DNA of 64,000 nucleotides from Oryzobacter faecalis (lineage in GTDB: Bacteria > Actinomycetota > Actinomycetes > Actinomycetales > Dermatophilaceae): assembly GCF_046764005.1 (NCBI RefSeq), contig NZ_JBKOFW010000002.1, positions 372,001-436,000 on the forward strand, written 5' to 3'. Of the stretch, positions 16,932 through 25,831 are shown piece after piece. The stretch's first letter is position 1. Each line of letters begins with the position of its first letter. The translations under genes were made by a program, and so were the position numbers. The notes beneath the pieces are model-generated. The model did not search any database and had not been told where the DNA came from. It saw only the letters and a program-made list of their open reading frames with translations.

Positions 16932-18473
16932 TCAGGCGGTGATGCGGTACGGGGTGAGCAGCTGGTCGACGGGGGCGTGGTCGTCGGTGAGGACCTGCGC
17001 GGCGCCGACCCACGAGTCGAGCGCCTCGCCCTCGAGGACGCGCCAGTCCGTGCCGCGCGCGGTGACCGCGCGCTGCCACGCGGCCGCGTCGAGCGGGGCG
17101 TCCGACGCGAGCACGACGAGGTTGCCGCCGCCGCGCCCCTCGGCGACGTCCGGTGTCGTCGCGAGCACGACGTGGTCGAAGACCGTGCGCAGGGTGGCCA
17201 CCTCGGCGCGCGCGAACGCGTGCGGGGCGTTGTCGATGAGGTTCGCGGCGTACACCCCCTCCGGGCGCAGCACCCGGCGCACCTCGGTCAGAGACTCGCG
17301 CGTCGTCAGGTGCCACGGGACGCTGACCCCGCCGAAGGCGTCGCCGACGACGAGGTCGCGCGTGCCGGCGTCCTCCGCCACGAGCCCGAGGCGGGCGTCC
17401 TCGACCCGGACGACGAGATCGGGGCCGGTGCGCAGACCGAGGTGCTCCTCGTCGATGGCGACGACGCCGGCGTCGATCTCCGAGACGGTGCTCGTCGTGC
17501 CCGGCCGGGTCGCCGCGAGCCAGCGCGGGAGGGTCAGGCCGCCCCCGCCCAGGTGGTGCGCGACGAGCGGGGCGCCCGCCGGCCAGCGGCTCTCGGTCGC
17601 CGCGGCGAGCGCCCGGACGTAGTCGAACTCGAGGTGCGTCGGGTCGGCGAGGTCGACGTAGGAGTGGCGCAGGTTGTCGAGGACGAGCGTGCGCCCGCTC
17701 GCCCGGCCGGGGTCGACCTCGACGCGGGCGCAGTGGTACTGGGTCTCGGCGTCGCACCCGCTCGGGAGCACCCCGGCAGCAACGCCCCCGACGAGGACGA
17801 CCCCCGCCACCGCGGCGGCCGCACCGCGCCGGGCGACCACCTCCACGGCCAGGCCCGCCACGACGAGGCCGATGCCGAGGCCGACCATGATCCACGTGAC
17901 CGGGACCCGTGAGACGAGGACGAACCCGGTGAGCACCGTGCCGGTGATCGCCCCGACCGTCCCGATGCCCGACAGGGAGCCGACGACCGCGCCGGTGCGG
18001 GCGAGCGAGCGCAGCCGCAGCTTGGTGACGATGGGCGTGACCGCCGAGAGCAACCAGCCGGGGACGATGATGGTCGCGGCGGCGGCGAGCAGGAGGAAGG
18101 CGCCTCCGGCGAACGACGCCGACCCCCGGACGAGGAAGGGGGTCGCTGCGACGACGACCCCGGACGCCGACAGGAGCAGGCCGAGGAGGGCGCGCCCGTC
18201 GCGGTCGTCGGCCCACCGCCCCCCGACCCACGAGCCGCCGGCGATCGCCGCCAGCGCCAGGCCGATGACGAGCGTGCTCGTCTCGAGGGTGAGGCCGAGG
18301 TAGGGCGCGAGGAGGCGCAGCGCCACGATCTCGACGACGAGCACCGCCGCGGAGGACCCGAAGACGAGGGCGACGGCCTGCCGCTGCCCCATCCCGCCCG
18401 CTCCGGCGTCGGCCCCGCCGTCGATCCCGTCGTCGGGCGCGTCGCCCGCCGGTGCCGTGCCGTCCGTGCCCAC
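16932..18473 (-). CDS. membrane-fused spermidine synthase-like protein
   Basis: A 513-residue two-part protein. Residues 30-250 hold about seven hydrophobic helices (for example AVALVFGSSAAVLVVEIVAL and ATIIVPGWLLSAVTPIV), the membrane half of so-called fused MFS/spermidine synthase proteins. Residues 260-510 form a Rossmann methyltransferase-like fold with HHLGGGGLTLPRWL, TVSEIDAGV and VVGDAFGG, where the Asp matches the polyamine-synthase region. The aminopropyltransfer activity of these fused proteins is usually unproven, and polyamine-binding residues cannot be confirmed here. GTG at 18473 follows GGAGGA. Transcribed away from the sterol desaturase gene. Confidence 0.82.
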   Translation of the reverse strand: MGTDGTAPAGDAPDDGIDGGADAGAGGMGQRQAVALVFGSSAAVLVVEIVALRLLAPYLGLTLETSTLVIGLALAAIAGGSWVGGRWADDRDGRALLGLLLSASGVVVAATPFLVRGSASFAGGAFLLLAAAATIIVPGWLLSAVTPIVTKLRLRSLARTGAVVGSLSGIGTVGAITGTVLTGFVLVSRVPVTWIMVGLGIGLVVAGLAVEVVARRGAAAAVAGVVLVGGVAAGVLPSGCDAETQYHCARVEVDPGRASGRTLVLDNLRHSYVDLADPTHLEFDYVRALAAATESRWPAGAPLVAHHLGGGGLTLPRWLAATRPGTTSTVSEIDAGVVAIDEEHLGLRTGPDLVVRVEDARLGLVAEDAGTRDLVVGDAFGGVSVPWHLTTRESLTEVRRVLRPEGVYAANLIDNAPHAFARAEVATLRTVFDHVVLATTPDVAEGRGGGNLVVLASDAPLDAAAWQRAVTARGTDWRVLEGEALDSWVGAAQVLTDDHAPVDQLLTPYRITA

Positions 18474-18668
18474 GCCTCGTCCTCCGTCGTCGCCCGATCT
18501 GCGAGCACGCTACGACACGGCGGTGGTCGGCGACCGGGGCGACCGTGGAGACCGCCCGCGACCGTCGCCGTGCGTCGTCGGTGGGCGGTGCGTCACAGTG
18601 GCTCGACCCGCGCCCTACCGGTGGGTAACGTGCCGTAGCATCCCCGCCCCGACGGAAAGGCCCGACCC

Positions 18669-19883
18669 GTGCGCCGACCCGACCTCACGGTCCTCGCGAT
18701 CCCCGCCTACGTCGGTGCGATGACGGCCGAGTACGTCTGGGAGCGACGCAACCCGGCGCCTCCGGGGACCGTGCGAGCCGGTGACTACGAGCTCGCCGAC
18801 ACCGTCGCCAGCCTGGCGATGGGCGTCGGCAGCCTCGCCGCTCCGTTCGTCACGAAGAGGCTGCTCGACCCCGTGACCCCGGGGGTGGGGCGCTGGGGCA
18901 AGGCGCTCATGACGACGGCGGTCCTCGCCACCGCCGCGACGACGGTCGCCGACGTCGTCCGCCGGCGCCGGGCCGAGGGGGGCCTGCCGCCTGCGGGGAC
19001 CCTGCCCGAGGGTCACCCGGCCCTCGAGGTCGCCTCCCGGCGCGGCGACCGGCCGGTCCTCTCCACCGGGTCCGCCCTCCGCACGGACCGGAACCGGGGC
19101 CGGCGTCCGCTGGCTGCGCGCGTCACCGGGGCGACGGCGGCGGCCGCCGTCGCCTCGACCGCCCTCACCGTGGCGACGACCTGGGCCGCGCAGACGAGCG
19201 CCACGCGCCTCTACGCGACGAACCGCCGCGACCTCGGCACCGGGTGGGTGGCGAACACCGTGGCCGTCGTGGGGTGGGACGCCATCTACTACTGGAACCA
19301 CCGGCTCAACCACGAGAGCCGCTGGCTGTGGGCGATGCACGTCGTCCACCACAGCAGCGAGCGCTACAACCTCTCGACGGCGCTGCGCCAGCCCGTCGCC
19401 GAGGGGCTGACGATGACGGTCCCGTACGGCCTGCTCGCACTGGCCGGGGTGCGGCCGAGCGTCATCGAGAACGCCCGGGCCCTCAACCTCATCTACCAGT
19501 TCTGGATCCACACCGAGGCGATCCGCTCGATCGGCCGGCTCGAGAGGGTCCTCAACACCCCGTCCCACCACCGGGTCCACCACGGCTCGAACTCGCGCTA
19601 CCTCGACCGCAACCACGGCTCGATCCTCATCGTCTGGGACAGGCTGTTCGGGACCTTCGAGGCCGAGGGCGAGCCGGTCGTCTACGGCCTGACGACGAAC
19701 ATCGACAGCTTCGGCTGGTGGCGCATCGCGAGCCACGAGTGGCGCGACATGCTCCGCGACATCGCCGGCGCCGACACGTGGCGCGACCGCTGGGGCTTCC
19801 TGCTGCGCGGGCCGGGCTGGGCCGCCGACCGGCGGGCCGAGCTCACCGGCCGCCCGGACGACACCGAGCTGGTCGCCGCCTGA
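18669..19883 (+). CDS. sterol desaturase / fatty acid hydroxylase family membrane protein
   Basis: Integral membrane di-iron enzyme of 404 residues. The histidine clusters of the family are all visible: HRLNH (around residue 212), HVVHHSS, TPSHHRVHHG and a final NHG, which together bind two irons. Hydrophobic segments lie between them, and the first 90 residues also look membrane-associated. The family hydroxylates or desaturates lipids or sterols, or cleaves alkylglycerols; the substrate is not predictable here. GTG at 18669 is preceded by GGAAAGG. A hairpin lies after the stop. Confidence 0.88.
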   Translation: MRRPDLTVLAIPAYVGAMTAEYVWERRNPAPPGTVRAGDYELADTVASLAMGVGSLAAPFVTKRLLDPVTPGVGRWGKALMTTAVLATAATTVADVVRRRRAEGGLPPAGTLPEGHPALEVASRRGDRPVLSTGSALRTDRNRGRRPLAARVTGATAAAAVASTALTVATTWAAQTSATRLYATNRRDLGTGWVANTVAVVGWDAIYYWNHRLNHESRWLWAMHVVHHSSERYNLSTALRQPVAEGLTMTVPYGLLALAGVRPSVIENARALNLIYQFWIHTEAIRSIGRLERVLNTPSHHRVHHGSNSRYLDRNHGSILIVWDRLFGTFEAEGEPVVYGLTTNIDSFGWWRIASHEWRDMLRDIAGADTWRDRWGFLLRGPGWAADRRAELTGRPDDTELVAA

Positions 19884-19911
19884 CGACTGCGGGGCCGCCC
19901 CGCCCCGCGGT

Positions 19912-19952
19912 GAGTGCGGACATGGCTGCCCCAGCCACCGTCGTCCGCACTC
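19912..19952 (+). terminator. imperfect hairpin after the sterol desaturase-like gene
   Basis: A 10-bp outer stem GAGTGCGGAC/GTCCGCACTC (19912-19921 and 19943-19952) has a further inner TGGCT/AGCCA pairing. It lies 29 bases after the stop and 44 before the next start. Confidence 0.55.
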
Positions 19953-19995
19953 GAGGCCGGGTGGGGGTGGACCGGGGCGCGGCTACGCTGGCGCC

Positions 19996-21189
19996 ATGAC
20001 CAGCGTGCCCGACGGGGCCGGGCCCGACGAGATCGCGGCCTTCGTCGAGACGCTGACCTTCCCGCCCTCACCCGAGCGCACGCTCGGCGTGGAGTGGGAG
20101 CTCGGCCTCGTCGACCCCACCACCCTCGACCTCGTCCCGCGCGCCAAGGAGCTGCTCGCCCTCGTCGACGACGACGCGGGTGGCGCGCACGCCCGCCAGG
20201 CCACGGCGCGCAGCCGGGTCACCAAGGAGCTGCTCACCAATACCGTCGAGCTGACGACCGGCGTGTGCGCGAACGCCGCCCAGGCGCACGCCGACCTCGT
20301 CGAGGGGCTCGCCCGCATCCGAGCCGCGGCCGAGGAGGTGGGGGTCGACCTCTACGGCGGCGGGTCGCACCCGTTCGCGAGGTGGGCCGACCAGGAGGTC
20401 ACCGACGGGCAGCGCTACGCCACCCTCATCGACCGCACCCAGTGGTGGGGCCGGCAGATGGTGATCTTCGGGGTCCACGTCCACGTCGGGGTCCGGTCGG
20501 CGGCGAAGGTCTGGCCGCTCATCAACGCCCTCCTCACCTACCACCCGCACCTCACCGCGCTCAGCGCGTCCTCGCCGTACTGGTCGGGCGAGGACACCGG
20601 GTACGCGAGCAACCGGACGATGCTCTTCCAGCAGCTGCCGACCGCGGGGCTGCCCTTCCAGTTCGACACCTGGTCGGGGTACCGCGCCTACCTGCGCGAC
20701 GTCTTCACCACCGGCGTCGTCAGCGACCCGAGCGAGCTCCGCTGGGACATCCGGCCCTCGCTGAGGCTCGGCACGATCGAGGTGCGCACCTGCGACGGGC
20801 TCGCCCGCGTCGAGGACGTCGCCGCGGTCGCCGCGCTCATCCACTGCCTCGTCCGGTACCTCGAGGGCCAGCTCGACCACGGCACCCTCCCGCCACCGCT
20901 CCCTCCGTGGCACGTGCAGGAGAACAAGTGGCGCGCCGCGAGGTACGGGCTGGACGCCATCATCATCACCGACGTCCAGAGCCGCGAGGTGCTCGTCACC
21001 GACGACCTGCGCGAGCTCCTGACCCGGTTGGCGCCGACCGCCCGGAAGCTCGGGTGCGAGGCCGAGCTGGCCGGCATCGAGGCGATGCTCCGGGCCGGGG
21101 CGGGCTACCAGCGGATGCGTGACGCGCTCGCGGCCGACCCCGACGGCGACCTGCGCGCCGCGGCCCGGGCCATGCTCGTCCCTCGCTGA
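19996..21189 (+). CDS. GCS2-type carboxylate-amine ligase (YbdK family)
   Basis: ATP-dependent glutamate-cysteine-ligase-like enzyme of 397 residues, typical of the YbdK/GCS2 family. Seen: RTLGVEWELGLVD (residues 34-46, the ATP/metal strand), KELLTNTVELTTGVC, GGGSHPFARW, HVHVGVRSAAKVW and RPSLRLGTIEVRTCDG. These conserved blocks supply metal and substrate ligands. The family joins an amino group to the gamma- or alpha-carboxylate of an amino acid; YbdK itself shows weak gamma-glutamyl ligation, and the real substrate is open. It converges on a PGM1-related ligase gene, and the two 3' ends overlap by 85 bases. A joint role in making a small peptide is conceivable. Confidence 0.9.
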   Translation: MTSVPDGAGPDEIAAFVETLTFPPSPERTLGVEWELGLVDPTTLDLVPRAKELLALVDDDAGGAHARQATARSRVTKELLTNTVELTTGVCANAAQAHADLVEGLARIRAAAEEVGVDLYGGGSHPFARWADQEVTDGQRYATLIDRTQWWGRQMVIFGVHVHVGVRSAAKVWPLINALLTYHPHLTALSASSPYWSGEDTGYASNRTMLFQQLPTAGLPFQFDTWSGYRAYLRDVFTTGVVSDPSELRWDIRPSLRLGTIEVRTCDGLARVEDVAAVAALIHCLVRYLEGQLDHGTLPPPLPPWHVQENKWRAARYGLDAIIITDVQSREVLVTDDLRELLTRLAPTARKLGCEAELAGIEAMLRAGAGYQRMRDALAADPDGDLRAAARAMLVPR

Positions 21190-22637
21190 CCCGCGAGGGC
21201 CGACGGTACCGCCGCGTACATCTCGTCCGCCTCCGCCGGCGTGGGGGCGATGGCGGTCACCCCGAACCTCCCGTCCCGCTCCAGCGCCGACAGCATGTGG
21301 AGGACGACGCCGGTCCCGGTCCCGTGGTCGAAGGCGAGGCCCGCGCCTGCGACGGCCTCGATGACCCGACCCGGGGGCAGGCCGACCCAGGCAGGGTCCT
21401 CGACCGTGTCGCTCGACCGGTAGCACCGCGGTAGGCCGTCGGCGTGCGTGACCCAGCCCCGGCCGGGGTCGTAGACGCCCGGCACGAGGTGGCGCAGGGC
21501 GGTGAAGGGGTGCGTCGTCCCGCCCTTGCGGAGATTGAGCTCGAGGCCGTGGACCGACCACGTGCCCCGGCGCCGGACGGCCACGAAGTCGACCGCCACC
21601 CTCCCGACCGCGCCGGCCCCTGCGAGGCGGACGCCGACGGCGGCCGCGTGGCGCGCGAGCTCGGGGGCGTAGGCGTCCTCGGCCGGGAAGCGGCACCCGG
21701 TGAACACCTGCCCGTTGGGACCGCCGAGGACCTGCTCGTGGGTCGCGAGGACGCGCACCTCGCCCCCGGGGCGGATGTCCACCTGGGCGCTGGGGCTGCT
21801 GACCCGGCGACCGCGGAGGAGCTCCTCGACGACCCCGCCCGCGGCCAGGTCGGCCGCGAACCAGTCCGGGACCACACCGAAGGCGTCCGTCCCCAGCCGG
21901 GACCTGGGGACGCGGCGCCCGTCCTCGTCCCGGGTGGACACCACCCAGTTGCCGTCCCCCGCACCGCTGTTGTCCTGCTTGAGGACGACCCGGTCCAGGT
22001 GTGGACGGATCCGCCGGATCAGCGCCACCGCTGCGGCGGCCTGCTCCCGGTCGTGGACGTCCTCGACGCCGGAGGGGACGGGCACCCCGGCCTCGGTGAA
22101 GAGTCGTCGCCCCGCGCTCTTGAACCCCAGGGACCACAGCGCCGGGTGCGTGCCGTTGAGGGGGGCGCCGAGGGCCAGAGCGACCGAGACCTCGTCCTCG
22201 GTGACGTTCCACGGCTCGACGAGGGCGGGACGGCCGCCGATGCGCTCGCGGAGCTCGCCGAGCAGGTCGGGCCGGTCCAGCAGCTTGGCCGCGACCCCAC
22301 GCGGGCTCGCGTCCGGGACCACGAGGCAGGAGATCCGGCGGCGGGCGTCGTCCGGGTCGTCGGGGCTCGCCAGCCGGGAGTAGTAGTCGAGGACGTCGCC
22401 GGACGGCGGACCGCTGGTGACGAGGACGACGTGCGCCCCGGGGGTGCGGCCGACCTGGAGGGCCCCGAGCAGGTAGCGGTGCTCCAGCGAGGGCAGACGG
22501 GTCGCGTAGTGGGCGAGGAGCGTCTCGCCCATGCTGAACGAGGGCAGCGCGACGACGACGTGCTCGACCGTCGAGCCCGGCGCGTTCGCCTCCAGCACGG
22601 CGCGCAGGCCGGCCTGGAGGTGACTGAAGGCGTCCAC
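21105..22637 (-). CDS. peptide ligase PGM1-related protein (ATP-grasp)
   Basis: About 510 residues, resembling the PGM1 family named after the pheganomycin peptide ligase. Seen: an N-terminal segment with VVVALPSFSMGETLLAHY, WNVTEDEVSVALALGAPLNG, and a central ATP-grasp region. That region has VVLKQDNSGAGDGNW (ATP-binding Lys and glycine loop), VEELL, and HGLELNLRKGGTTHPF (metal-binding Glu/Asn). The C-terminal RVIEAV and FGVTAIAPTPAEADEMY are also typical. The last 27 or so residues lie antisense to the end of the GCS2 gene and are of low complexity, so the tail is probably incidental. GTG at 22637 has only a weak ribosome site. Predicted to ligate amino acids or peptides; substrates unknown. 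Confidence 0.82.
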   Translation of the reverse strand: MDAFSHLQAGLRAVLEANAPGSTVEHVVVALPSFSMGETLLAHYATRLPSLEHRYLLGALQVGRTPGAHVVLVTSGPPSGDVLDYYSRLASPDDPDDARRRISCLVVPDASPRGVAAKLLDRPDLLGELRERIGGRPALVEPWNVTEDEVSVALALGAPLNGTHPALWSLGFKSAGRRLFTEAGVPVPSGVEDVHDREQAAAAVALIRRIRPHLDRVVLKQDNSGAGDGNWVVSTRDEDGRRVPRSRLGTDAFGVVPDWFAADLAAGGVVEELLRGRRVSSPSAQVDIRPGGEVRVLATHEQVLGGPNGQVFTGCRFPAEDAYAPELARHAAAVGVRLAGAGAVGRVAVDFVAVRRRGTWSVHGLELNLRKGGTTHPFTALRHLVPGVYDPGRGWVTHADGLPRCYRSSDTVEDPAWVGLPPGRVIEAVAGAGLAFDHGTGTGVVLHMLSALERDGRFGVTAIAPTPAEADEMYAAVPSALAGQRGTSMARAAARRSPSGSAASASRIRW

Positions 22638-22701
22638 GGCTGCCAGCGTAGGAAGCCCGGGGGCGCCTTCCCATGGCCCGATGGGGCCATCCCTCGGGTG
22701 C

Positions 22702-23439
22702 TCACCCGGCCCCTGTCGACGACAGGATCTCGCTGAGCCGCAGGGCGTTGGCCGCCGCGAACCCGTGCTCGTCGTTGTTGAAGTAGCCCCGCACGGCGTG
22801 CCCCGCGGCCACCCACTCGTGGATGCGGTCGGCCCACCAGTGCAGGTCCGGGTCCGGGTACGAGCCGCGGTAGAGGTGGTCGGGGTCGGGTCCGTGCCAG
22901 CGGACGTACACGAGCGGCGCGGTGGCCCGGAGCACGCACGGCAGACCGGCGCCGCTGACGACGACCCACGCCGCCCCGTGCCGCTCGAGAAGCGCGAAGA
23001 GGTCTTCGTGCACCCAGGTCGGGTGGCGGGTCTCCACGGCGACCCGGGCGCTCGGCGGCATCGCGGCGAGCGCGCGGCCGAGCAGGGGGACGTCGCGCTC
23101 GAGGTCCGGGGGCAGCTGCAGGAGGAGGGGCCCGGCGCGGTCGCCGAGGAGGCGGAGCCCCCGACCGACGATCTCGCCCCACCGGTCCGGGTCGGCCAGT
23201 CGGCGGGCGTGCGTCAGGGCGCGGGGCGCCTTGACCGCCATCTCGAAGCCGCGGGGCAGGCGGTCGTGCCAGCCCGCGAACGTCCGGTCGGCCGGCCACC
23301 GGTAGAAGCTGGCGTTGAGCTCGACGGTCGGAAGGAGCGAGGCGTAGTGCTCGAGCCAGCGTCGCTGCGGCACACCCGCGTAGACGGGGGAGGCCCAGCT
23401 GCGGTAGGTCCAGCCCGAGGTGCCGACGAGGACGTCCAC
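22702..23439 (-). CDS. DUF72 family protein
   Basis: TIM-barrel-like DUF72 protein of 245 residues. Seen: VGTSGWTYRSWASPVYAGV at the start, VELNASFYRWP (the conserved ExNxSFYR strand), the MAVKAPRALTHARRL segment, VETRHPTW, and RWHGPDPDHLYRGSYPDPDL with YFNNDEHGFAAANA at the end. No enzymatic activity is established for the family; it is related to metal-dependent TIM-barrel enzymes. GTG at 23439 follows GGTGGAG. It sits between the PGM1-like gene and a broken nuclease gene on the same strand, with gaps of about 60 bases. Confidence 0.92.
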   Translation of the reverse strand: MDVLVGTSGWTYRSWASPVYAGVPQRRWLEHYASLLPTVELNASFYRWPADRTFAGWHDRLPRGFEMAVKAPRALTHARRLADPDRWGEIVGRGLRLLGDRAGPLLLQLPPDLERDVPLLGRALAAMPPSARVAVETRHPTWVHEDLFALLERHGAAWVVVSGAGLPCVLRATAPLVYVRWHGPDPDHLYRGSYPDPDLHWWADRIHEWVAAGHAVRGYFNNDEHGFAAANALRLSEILSSTGAG

Positions 23440-23494
23440 GGGGCTCCACCTACCCGCCGCCGGCCGGCTGACGCGCGGACCGCGGGTCCGCTCG

Positions 23495-24318
23495 TCACCA
23501 GCGCACGTCGAGGGCGCTGAGGACCAGCCGCGCCCCGTCCTCCCGGCCGGCGTCGACGGGGGTGTCCGCGTCAGCCCGCGCCGGGTCGCCGGTCGCGCCG
23601 GTGAGGCCGGGGAAGGTGAGGCCGGTCCGGGACGCGAGGTCGGGCAGGGGCAGGGCCCAGGTGTCGAACTCGTCGAGGTAGCCGACGGCACCGCGCAGGT
23701 CGGGGTCGACCTGCTGGGTGAGGAGGAAGCAGCGGTACCGCAGCGCCCCGTCGAGCCGGTACACGACGACCTTCCAGTGCTCGCGCGGGATGCGGACGAG
23801 CCCGCGGTAGGGCGGGTCGTCGGCCCCGAGCACCGGTCCGCCGAAGAGCGTGAGCCGCCGTGGGCGCAGTCCCTCCGCGGAGAGGATCGCGGCCTCGAGC
23901 ATCCCCCAGCTGCCGCCGAGCCGCTCCTGGTTGAAGTCGTCCATCTGCGGGGTGATGTTCGTGAAATGGAACGAGTCGGAGTTGGCGCGCAGGGCCTCCT
24001 CCAGCGGCCCCCACAGCAGGTCGGCCCGACGCGCGACGTGGCCCCGGTCGAGGCGGTTGTCGGCGTAGACCGGGTCGAGGGTCTGGTGATCCTCGGGGAC
24101 GCGGGGGTCGGGGCGGAAGCGGATCCCCGACCTCGGATCGCCTCGCCGGGGTGCAACCGGTCGCCGTCGACGTTCCACGCGACCCACGCCGCCAGGCGCC
24201 GCGCGGGGTCGAGGACGAGGGAGAAGTGGGTGTAGTCGAGGGGGTCCGCGGCCGTGGGGGCGACGGGCGGTGGCACGGGTGCGTCGAGGAAGCCGTCGTC
24301 GTAGCCCACGTCCGCCAT
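23495..24318 (-). pseudogene. DNA/RNA non-specific endonuclease (NUC1 type), interrupted by a single-base frameshift
   Basis: Two frames together give one NUC1 endonuclease. ATG at 24318 opens MADVGYDDGFLD... and DYTHFSLVLDPARRLAAW, running to about 24137. The rest (SGIRFRPDPRVPEDHQTLD..., catalytic motif DNRLDRGHVARRADL, then NSDSFHFTNITPQMDDFNQ) continues in another frame to a stop at 23495. Adding one C to the ATCCGAGG stretch near 24135 restores IPRSGIRFRP without a break, so the lesion is a 1-base deletion or a sequencing error. Restored length would be about 274 residues. No signal peptide is visible, so if functional it would be cytoplasmic or exported in another way. All catalytic motifs are otherwise intact. 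Confidence 0.82.
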
Positions 24319-24366
24319 CGTGCCACCGGGGTTCCGCGGCGGCGCGCCATGGGCTTGACTGACGCC

Positions 24367-25002
24367 ATGGCCGGCCGGCTGCGCGTCCACTCGTTCACCG
24401 TCTCCCTCGACGGCTTCGGCACCGGGGAGGGGCTCACCGACGACGAGCCGTTCGGGCACGCCGGCGAACGGCTCCACACGTGGATGTTCGCCTCGCCGGA
24501 GGAGGGCGGGGGGCCGCCCGACGGCGTCGACGCGCGGATGAAGGCCGCCCACTGGGACGGCATCGGGGCGGAGATCATGGGCCGGCGCAAGTTCCACGTC
24601 GGCACGGGGCCGATCCCCGACGAGTGGCACGGGTTCTGGGGGTCCGAGCCGCCGTTCCACACGCCCGTCATCGTGCTCACCCACCACCCCCGGCCGGACC
24701 TCGTCATGGAGGGCGGCACGACGTTCCACTTCCTCGACGTCACGCCCGAGGAGGCGCTGGAGCGGGCCCGTGCGCTCGCCGGGGACGGCGACGTGCGGCT
24801 CGGGGGTGGCACCGAGACGGTGCGCTCCTTCCTCGACGCCGACCTCGTCGACGAGCTCCACCTCGTCGTCGCGCCGGTCGTCCTCGGCCGCGGCCAGCGG
24901 CTCTGGGACGGACAGGAGGCCCTCGAGGAGCGCTTCGCCATCGAGGCGGTCGCGGGGGACTACCCGGGAGTGACCCACCTGCTCCTCACCCGCCGGGGGT
25001 GA
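24367..25002 (+). CDS. dihydrofolate reductase family protein (RibD C-terminal-like)
   Basis: A 211-residue cytoplasmic oxidoreductase-like protein. Seen: LRVHSFTVSLDGFGTG at the start, DGIGAEIMGRRKF, PVIVLTHHPRPD, VRLGGGTETVRSFLDADLVDELHLVVAPVVLG (the NADPH-binding GGG and the C-terminal strand) and LLLTRRG. This family is related to RibD reductase and DHFR but mostly uncharacterised; it is not the housekeeping folA. ATG at 24367 was taken because MAGRLRVHSFTVSLDG matches family starts; ATG 24349 would add six residues. Divergent from the broken nuclease. Confidence 0.9.
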   Translation: MAGRLRVHSFTVSLDGFGTGEGLTDDEPFGHAGERLHTWMFASPEEGGGPPDGVDARMKAAHWDGIGAEIMGRRKFHVGTGPIPDEWHGFWGSEPPFHTPVIVLTHHPRPDLVMEGGTTFHFLDVTPEEALERARALAGDGDVRLGGGTETVRSFLDADLVDELHLVVAPVVLGRGQRLWDGQEALEERFAIEAVAGDYPGVTHLLLTRRG

Positions 25003-25024
25003 GCGGGTCGGTGCCCTGCCGTGC

Positions 25025-25708
25025 TCAGGGGGCGGAGGCGCCGCGCCTCGCCGTGAGGAGCAGCCAGCCCACGAGGACGAGCTCGCCGAGCATGAGGGGA
25101 ACGAGCACCACGGACGCGTCGGCCGCCGCGAGGCGGGTCAGGACGTCGTCGAGGAGGTAGGCGACGCCCGCGACGACGGTGGTGAGGGCGACGGCCCGGG
25201 GCGCGATCCGGGTGCGCCACAGGGCGGTTCCCGCGATGACGAGGTGGAGCCCGAAGACGACGAGGGCGACAGACCACTCGCGGGCGAAGGCGGGGGCGCC
25301 GGCGCCGCCGGGCCAGGCGAGGACCGCCGCCGACCCGGCGAGCAGTGCGGCGTAGCCCGCGCGGCTCACGAGGGTGGCGGTCGAGGCGGGGGTGGCGCGG
25401 CGGCGCAGGAGCAGGTGAAGACCCCAGGCCGCGACGACGTCGAGCGTGGCGACGAGGAGGAAGGCGACACCGGCGAGCCGGGCGGCGGCGCCGTCCGGGG
25501 CCGCGGACGAGACGACGGCTGCTGCGGGCACCGCGAGGACCGTGACGGCGAGGAGGGAGACCCCGGCGAGGCGGGCGCCGCGTACCTCGGTGGCGGTCGT
25601 CGTCCGGTGGGCCCGGACCGGTGAGGGCCCGGCCGGGGCGGGTCGGGCCGGCGCCACGGTCGTGAGGCCTCGCGGCGCCGTGACCCCGCTGGCCGCTGTG
25701 GTCGTCAT
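25025..25708 (-). CDS. DUF4386-like integral membrane protein
   Basis: A 227-residue protein with a 45-residue Ala/Pro/Thr-rich cytoplasmic start, followed by six hydrophobic segments (for example LAGVSLLAVTVLAVPAAAVV and VALVVFGLHLVIAGTALW) and ending in VPLMLGELVLVGWLLLTAR. The FGLHLVIAG and PLMLGELVL segments fit the DUF4386 family, whose function is unknown. ATG at 25708. It converges with the DHFR-like gene with a 22-base gap. No further role can be derived from neighbours. Confidence 0.75.
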   Translation of the reverse strand: MTTTAASGVTAPRGLTTVAPARPAPAGPSPVRAHRTTTATEVRGARLAGVSLLAVTVLAVPAAAVVSSAAPDGAAARLAGVAFLLVATLDVVAAWGLHLLLRRRATPASTATLVSRAGYAALLAGSAAVLAWPGGAGAPAFAREWSVALVVFGLHLVIAGTALWRTRIAPRAVALTTVVAGVAYLLDDVLTRLAAADASVVLVPLMLGELVLVGWLLLTARRGASAP

Positions 25709-25831
25709 GGGACCCAGCCTGCCTCGTGCCGGCGCGGACCGCTGTCAGGCACGCCCCTGACGTGACCCCGAGTCGACCCGGATGCTATGCGCAGGCTGCG
25801 GCGCTGCAGAGGTGCCGGGAGGGGCCTGGGG

